Below, one piece after another: positions 61,735-64,000 of a stretch of 64,000 nucleotides of DNA. Below the pieces are notes generated by a model. It was given only the letters and a program-made list of their open reading frames with translations. It was not told where the DNA came from and did not search any database. This DNA comes from Limosilactobacillus sp. (GTDB lineage: Bacteria; Bacillota; Bacilli; Lactobacillales; Lactobacillaceae): positions 1,612,001-1,676,000 of the forward strand of contig NZ_JAKVPE010000001.1 in the NCBI RefSeq assembly GCF_022482365.1. Direction: 5' to 3'. The position numbers and the translations under genes were made by a program. Numbering within the stretch: the stretch's first letter is position 1; each line of letters starts with the position of its first letter.

Positions 61735-62788
61735 GGCAGATTGCAAGAAATAACTTGAACGAATTTAATGACGTAAATTAAGCAGGAAGATCTCGATTGG
61801 TGTGCGCCAGTTAAGACATTTAAGTGGCCGGGAATTCAGATACCAATTGATTTGAACCAGCTGGCGATCGCTCAGCTCTTCAATAGCTTGTCCCTTGGGA
61901 ATAAATCGTCGCAAAACTCGGTTACGGTTCTCATTACTACCGCGTTCATGTGGTGAATAAGCATGGGCAAAATAAACCGGAGTACCAGTTTGCCGTTCAA
62001 TTGTCTGATAGTTAGCGAACTCTTTCCCATGATCCACGGTCAGCGTCTTGAGCTTGTCTTGAAGTTGACTAGCTAGTTCAAGTACGGCTTGAGTCATAGA
62101 CTGACTGTCGCGGCCATGGAGCCGTTTAACAATTGTCAGGCGACTCTTACGCTCCACAAAAGTAGCCACAGCTTGACCTTTACGTTTGCCAGAAAGTACG
62201 GTATCAGCTTCAAAGTGGCCGAACTCCTGGCGAGTTTCGACTTTATGAGGACGCTCCTCAATGGAGCGGCCGTGACTGAACGTACCACGCTTTTCTTTAG
62301 CACGATGACGACGAATTCCATGATCAGGCAAATCGGGTAGCTGTACATCAAGCCAGCCTTGATCAATCCAGTTATAGACCGTCTTGTAGGCAATCCCAAC
62401 CACATGGGCAACTTGTTCAGGGGACCACTTCTGGACTTGAATCTTTTCCTCGACCAAGTGTTTAAGGTTTTTAGTGAGCGAAGACTTCCGCCCCCGTTGA
62501 CTAACCTTTTGTTCAAAGTCAGTTTGCGCTAGCTCAGCCTGGTACTCACTATTTAGCCGGTGAAGTTCGTTAAAGATGGTGGTCTTACTAAAGCCTAAGT
62601 AGTTAGCGATGTATCGCAAGGAACGTCCTTCATTATGAAGTGTTTCAATGACAACACGGTTCTGGAATGATAAAATAGTGGTGCTCATCAAGGCCCTTCT
62701 TTCTAATGGATTGTACGGTAACACCATTAAAGACCTTGATGGGTTTTTCTGTCCACTTAAATGTTCAACTTAAATTTTACAATCTACC
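61735..62788. mobile_element. IS30-family insertion sequence
   Basis: About 1.05 kb. Imperfect terminal inverted repeats read inward from each end as ATGGCAGATTGCAAGAAATA then ACTTGAAC on the left, and ATGGTAGATTGTAAAATTTA then AGTTGAAC on the right. One transposase gene fills the element. Target duplication was not clear by eye. The exact ends are uncertain by a few bases. Confidence 0.8.
61765..62688 (-). CDS. IS30-family transposase
   Basis: A DDE transposase of 307 residues. The N-terminal helix-turn-helix is RSLRYIANYLGFSKTTIFNEL (about 20-40). The catalytic residues lie in GHFEADTVLSG (Asp), LTVDHGKEF (Asp) and SNENRNRVLRRFIPKG (Glu), the last being the IS30 signature. ATG 62688 is chosen; the frame is open to 62727, but AGAAGGG sits before 62688. 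The protein appears intact, so the element may still be active. Confidence 0.93.
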   Translation of the reverse strand: MSTTILSFQNRVVIETLHNEGRSLRYIANYLGFSKTTIFNELHRLNSEYQAELAQTDFEQKVSQRGRKSSLTKNLKHLVEEKIQVQKWSPEQVAHVVGIAYKTVYNWIDQGWLDVQLPDLPDHGIRRHRAKEKRGTFSHGRSIEERPHKVETRQEFGHFEADTVLSGKRKGQAVATFVERKSRLTIVKRLHGRDSQSMTQAVLELASQLQDKLKTLTVDHGKEFANYQTIERQTGTPVYFAHAYSPHERGSNENRNRVLRRFIPKGQAIEELSDRQLVQINWYLNSRPLKCLNWRTPIEIFLLNLRH

Positions 62789-62809
62789 ATAATGATAAAT
62801 TTGGGGTGG

Positions 62810-62838
62810 TTGTATTAGTCGGTAATAACACGTATAAT
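62810..62838 (+). promoter_or_regulatory. Promoter of the surface protein gene
   Basis: TTGTAT (62810-62815), 17 bases, TATAAT (62833-62838), beginning about 20 bases from the IS30 end. A 12-base direct repeat (ATCGGACATAAT) occurs twice in the leader near 62866-62890. Confidence 0.7.
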
Positions 62839-62947
62839 GAATGTGATTCAGGGAGAGCTATTATTATCGGACATAATTTATCGGACATAATCACATCTCT
62901 GGGTTAATTTACTAAATTTAGTTTGTTATTTTTAGGAGGAATTTTCC

Positions 62948-64000
62948 ATGAAGAATAATGTAATGCATTATAAGATGTACAAGGCTAAGAAGAACATCGT
63001 CTTCGCTGGTCTTGCTACCACTGCTGTTTTGGCAGGCCTGACCCTTTCTAACGTTAACAATACTGCTTCTGCTGCTACTACTTCTGCAGCTCCAGCTAGT
63101 GCACAAGTAACTAGTGACTCCACTGCATCATCATCAGCTGCTACTACTTCATCAGCTACTAGTGACTCCACTGCATCATCATCAGCTGCTACTACTTCAT
63201 CAGCTACTAGTGACTCCACTGCATCATCATCAGCTGCTGCTAGTTCCGCTGTTGCTTCAAACGCTGTTTCCGCAGCTAACGCTAAGGTTACTAGTAACAA
63301 CGCTGCTAACTCCAGCGCTATTGCTACTAACTCCGCTGCTGTTAAGAGCGACGCTGAAAACCCTGTTCCTGCTTCCAGCAACACTACTGACCCTAAGGCT
63401 GCGGTTTCCGAAGCTAACCAACTGACTAGCCAAGCTAAGCAAATCACTGACAACACCGCTACTGCTTCTCAAAACTTGAGCAACGCTAACGCTACCCTTG
63501 CCAGTGCTTCCGCTAACGTTACTAGCGCTACTGCTGCTTACTCCGCTGCTAAGAAGGCTGCTGACGCTGCTTCCTCTAACGCTAACGCCGCTGATGCTGC
63601 TTACACTGCTGCTAAGAGCGCTGCTGAAGCTGCTAACTCCGCTGCCGTTGTTGCTCAACAAAAGGCTAACGCTGCTGGCCAAACCTACACCACTGCTTCT
63701 GACGCTCTGGTAAAGGCTAACAAGGCTGCTTCTGACGCCCAAGCTGCTGCTAACGCTGCTGGTGAAAAGCTTGAAGAAGCTAAGGCTGCCCAAACTAAGG
63801 CTGAAGCTGACTTAGCTACTGCTCACGACGCAAACATTACTGCTATTGACAACTACAAGGCTGCTTCAAATGCTGCTAGTGACGCACAAGTTGCTTACAA
63901 CAACAATGCTTCTGTTCAAAACTACACTGCTGCCCAAAACGCTTACAGTGACGCAGCCGTTGCTGAGAGCACTGCAGCTGCAACTTACAAGAAGGCACTC
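62948..64000 (+). CDS. Ala/Ser-rich surface protein, 5' part (continues beyond window)
   Basis: The first 351 codons of a secreted adhesin-like protein. ATG 62948 follows AGGAGGA by 7 bases. MKNNVMHYKMYKAKKNIVFAG starts a signal peptide of the KxYKxGKxW type in degenerate form, with a hydrophobic stretch (FAGLATTAVLAGLTL) and a likely cleavage after ASA near residue 43. Residues about 45-100 are Ser/Ala/Thr with 16-residue repeats (SDSTASSSAATTSSAT). After about 150 an Ala-rich, Lys/Asn/Asp-dotted helix, likely a coiled-coil stalk, runs to the edge. Strong bias to GCT and AAC codons suggests high expression. Serine-rich repeat adhesins of lactobacilli use such signals. Confidence 0.85.
   Translation, partial: MKNNVMHYKMYKAKKNIVFAGLATTAVLAGLTLSNVNNTASAATTSAAPASAQVTSDSTASSSAATTSSATSDSTASSSAATTSSATSDSTASSSAAASSAVASNAVSAANAKVTSNNAANSSAIATNSAAVKSDAENPVPASSNTTDPKAAVSEANQLTSQAKQITDNTATASQNLSNANATLASASANVTSATAAYSAAKKAADAASSNANAADAAYTAAKSAAEAANSAAVVAQQKANAAGQTYTTASDALVKANKAASDAQAAANAAGEKLEEAKAAQTKAEADLATAHDANITAIDNYKAASNAASDAQVAYNNNASVQNYTAAQNAYSDAAVAESTAAATYKKAL
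63110..63240 (+). repeat. 48-bp in-frame tandem repeats
   Basis: Units begin at 63110, 63158 and 63206; the first two are full 48-bp copies and the third is partial. Each unit codes for 16 residues, so copy changes would keep the frame. Confidence 0.9.

Noticed and set aside
63110-63240. CRISPR-like repeats
   Set aside because: These are in-frame tandem repeats within a surface protein gene with no spacers.

Overview
The window looks like chromosome of a high-GC lactic acid bacterium of the Lactobacillaceae, most likely the Limosilactobacillus (L. reuteri/fermentum) group. The grounds are the 16S rRNA sequence, strong GGAGG ribosome binding sites with frequent GTG/TTG starts, T-box leaders, CcpA-type cre sites, PurBoxes, and housekeeping gene order. 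Species is not assigned. The cluster rsmG-noc-parA-parB-yyzM-ychF suggests that the chromosome origin is not far away. Layout: 1-481 is the 5' part of an aldo/keto reductase. 541-3200 holds a nucleoside transporter and a nucleoside hydrolase under cre sites, followed by tRNA-Ser. 3500-9180 holds rsmG, chromosome segregation and occlusion genes, a small zinc-ribbon-like protein, ychF and a membrane protein. 9290-14400 is a deoxynucleoside catabolic operon (deoC-deoB-pdp-deoD) with its DeoR-type regulator. 14400-19700 holds guaB (an IMP dehydrogenase without CBS domains), a hypothetical anchored protein, a two-component system and azlCD. 19730-20600 is an orphan ribB with PurBox-like sites. 20610-25590 is a pyrimidine operon (pyrBCDFE) behind two tandem attenuators. 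25590-26240 is a gene-free convergent interval full of palindromes, including two related ~107-bp hairpin elements. 26242-30470 holds cfa, a permease and fhs. 

Purine synthesis is split in two: purE-purK-purB (30480-33620) and purCSQLFMNHD (38170-48130). Between them on the minus strand lie a GNAT acetyltransferase and a T-box-controlled methionine cluster, metA-metY-hom, in which metY is frameshifted. Then come gpmA, a membrane protein, and tyrS with its T-box. 51950-57500 is a complete rRNA operon (three promoters, 16S, tRNA-Ile, tRNA-Ala, 23S, 5S) ending in an unusual tRNA-Thr with an AGT anticodon. 

The end of the window is accessory DNA of lower GC. A plasmid-type mobilisation module (palindromes, mobC, relaxase, a mobB-like gene nested in another frame of the relaxase gene) starts right after tRNA-Thr. 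It is followed by a candidate structured RNA, an XRE regulator that has lost its start next to an IS30-family element, and the first 351 codons of an Ala/Ser-rich surface protein with a degenerate KxYKxGKxW-type signal and 48-bp tandem repeats. 

Functionally most of the window is nucleotide economy. Nucleoside import and cleavage, deoxyribose-phosphate breakdown, de novo purine and pyrimidine synthesis, one-carbon supply (fhs) and GMP synthesis (guaB) sit within 48 kb. Salvage and catabolism appear to be under carbon catabolite control, biosynthesis under PurBox or PyrR-type control.
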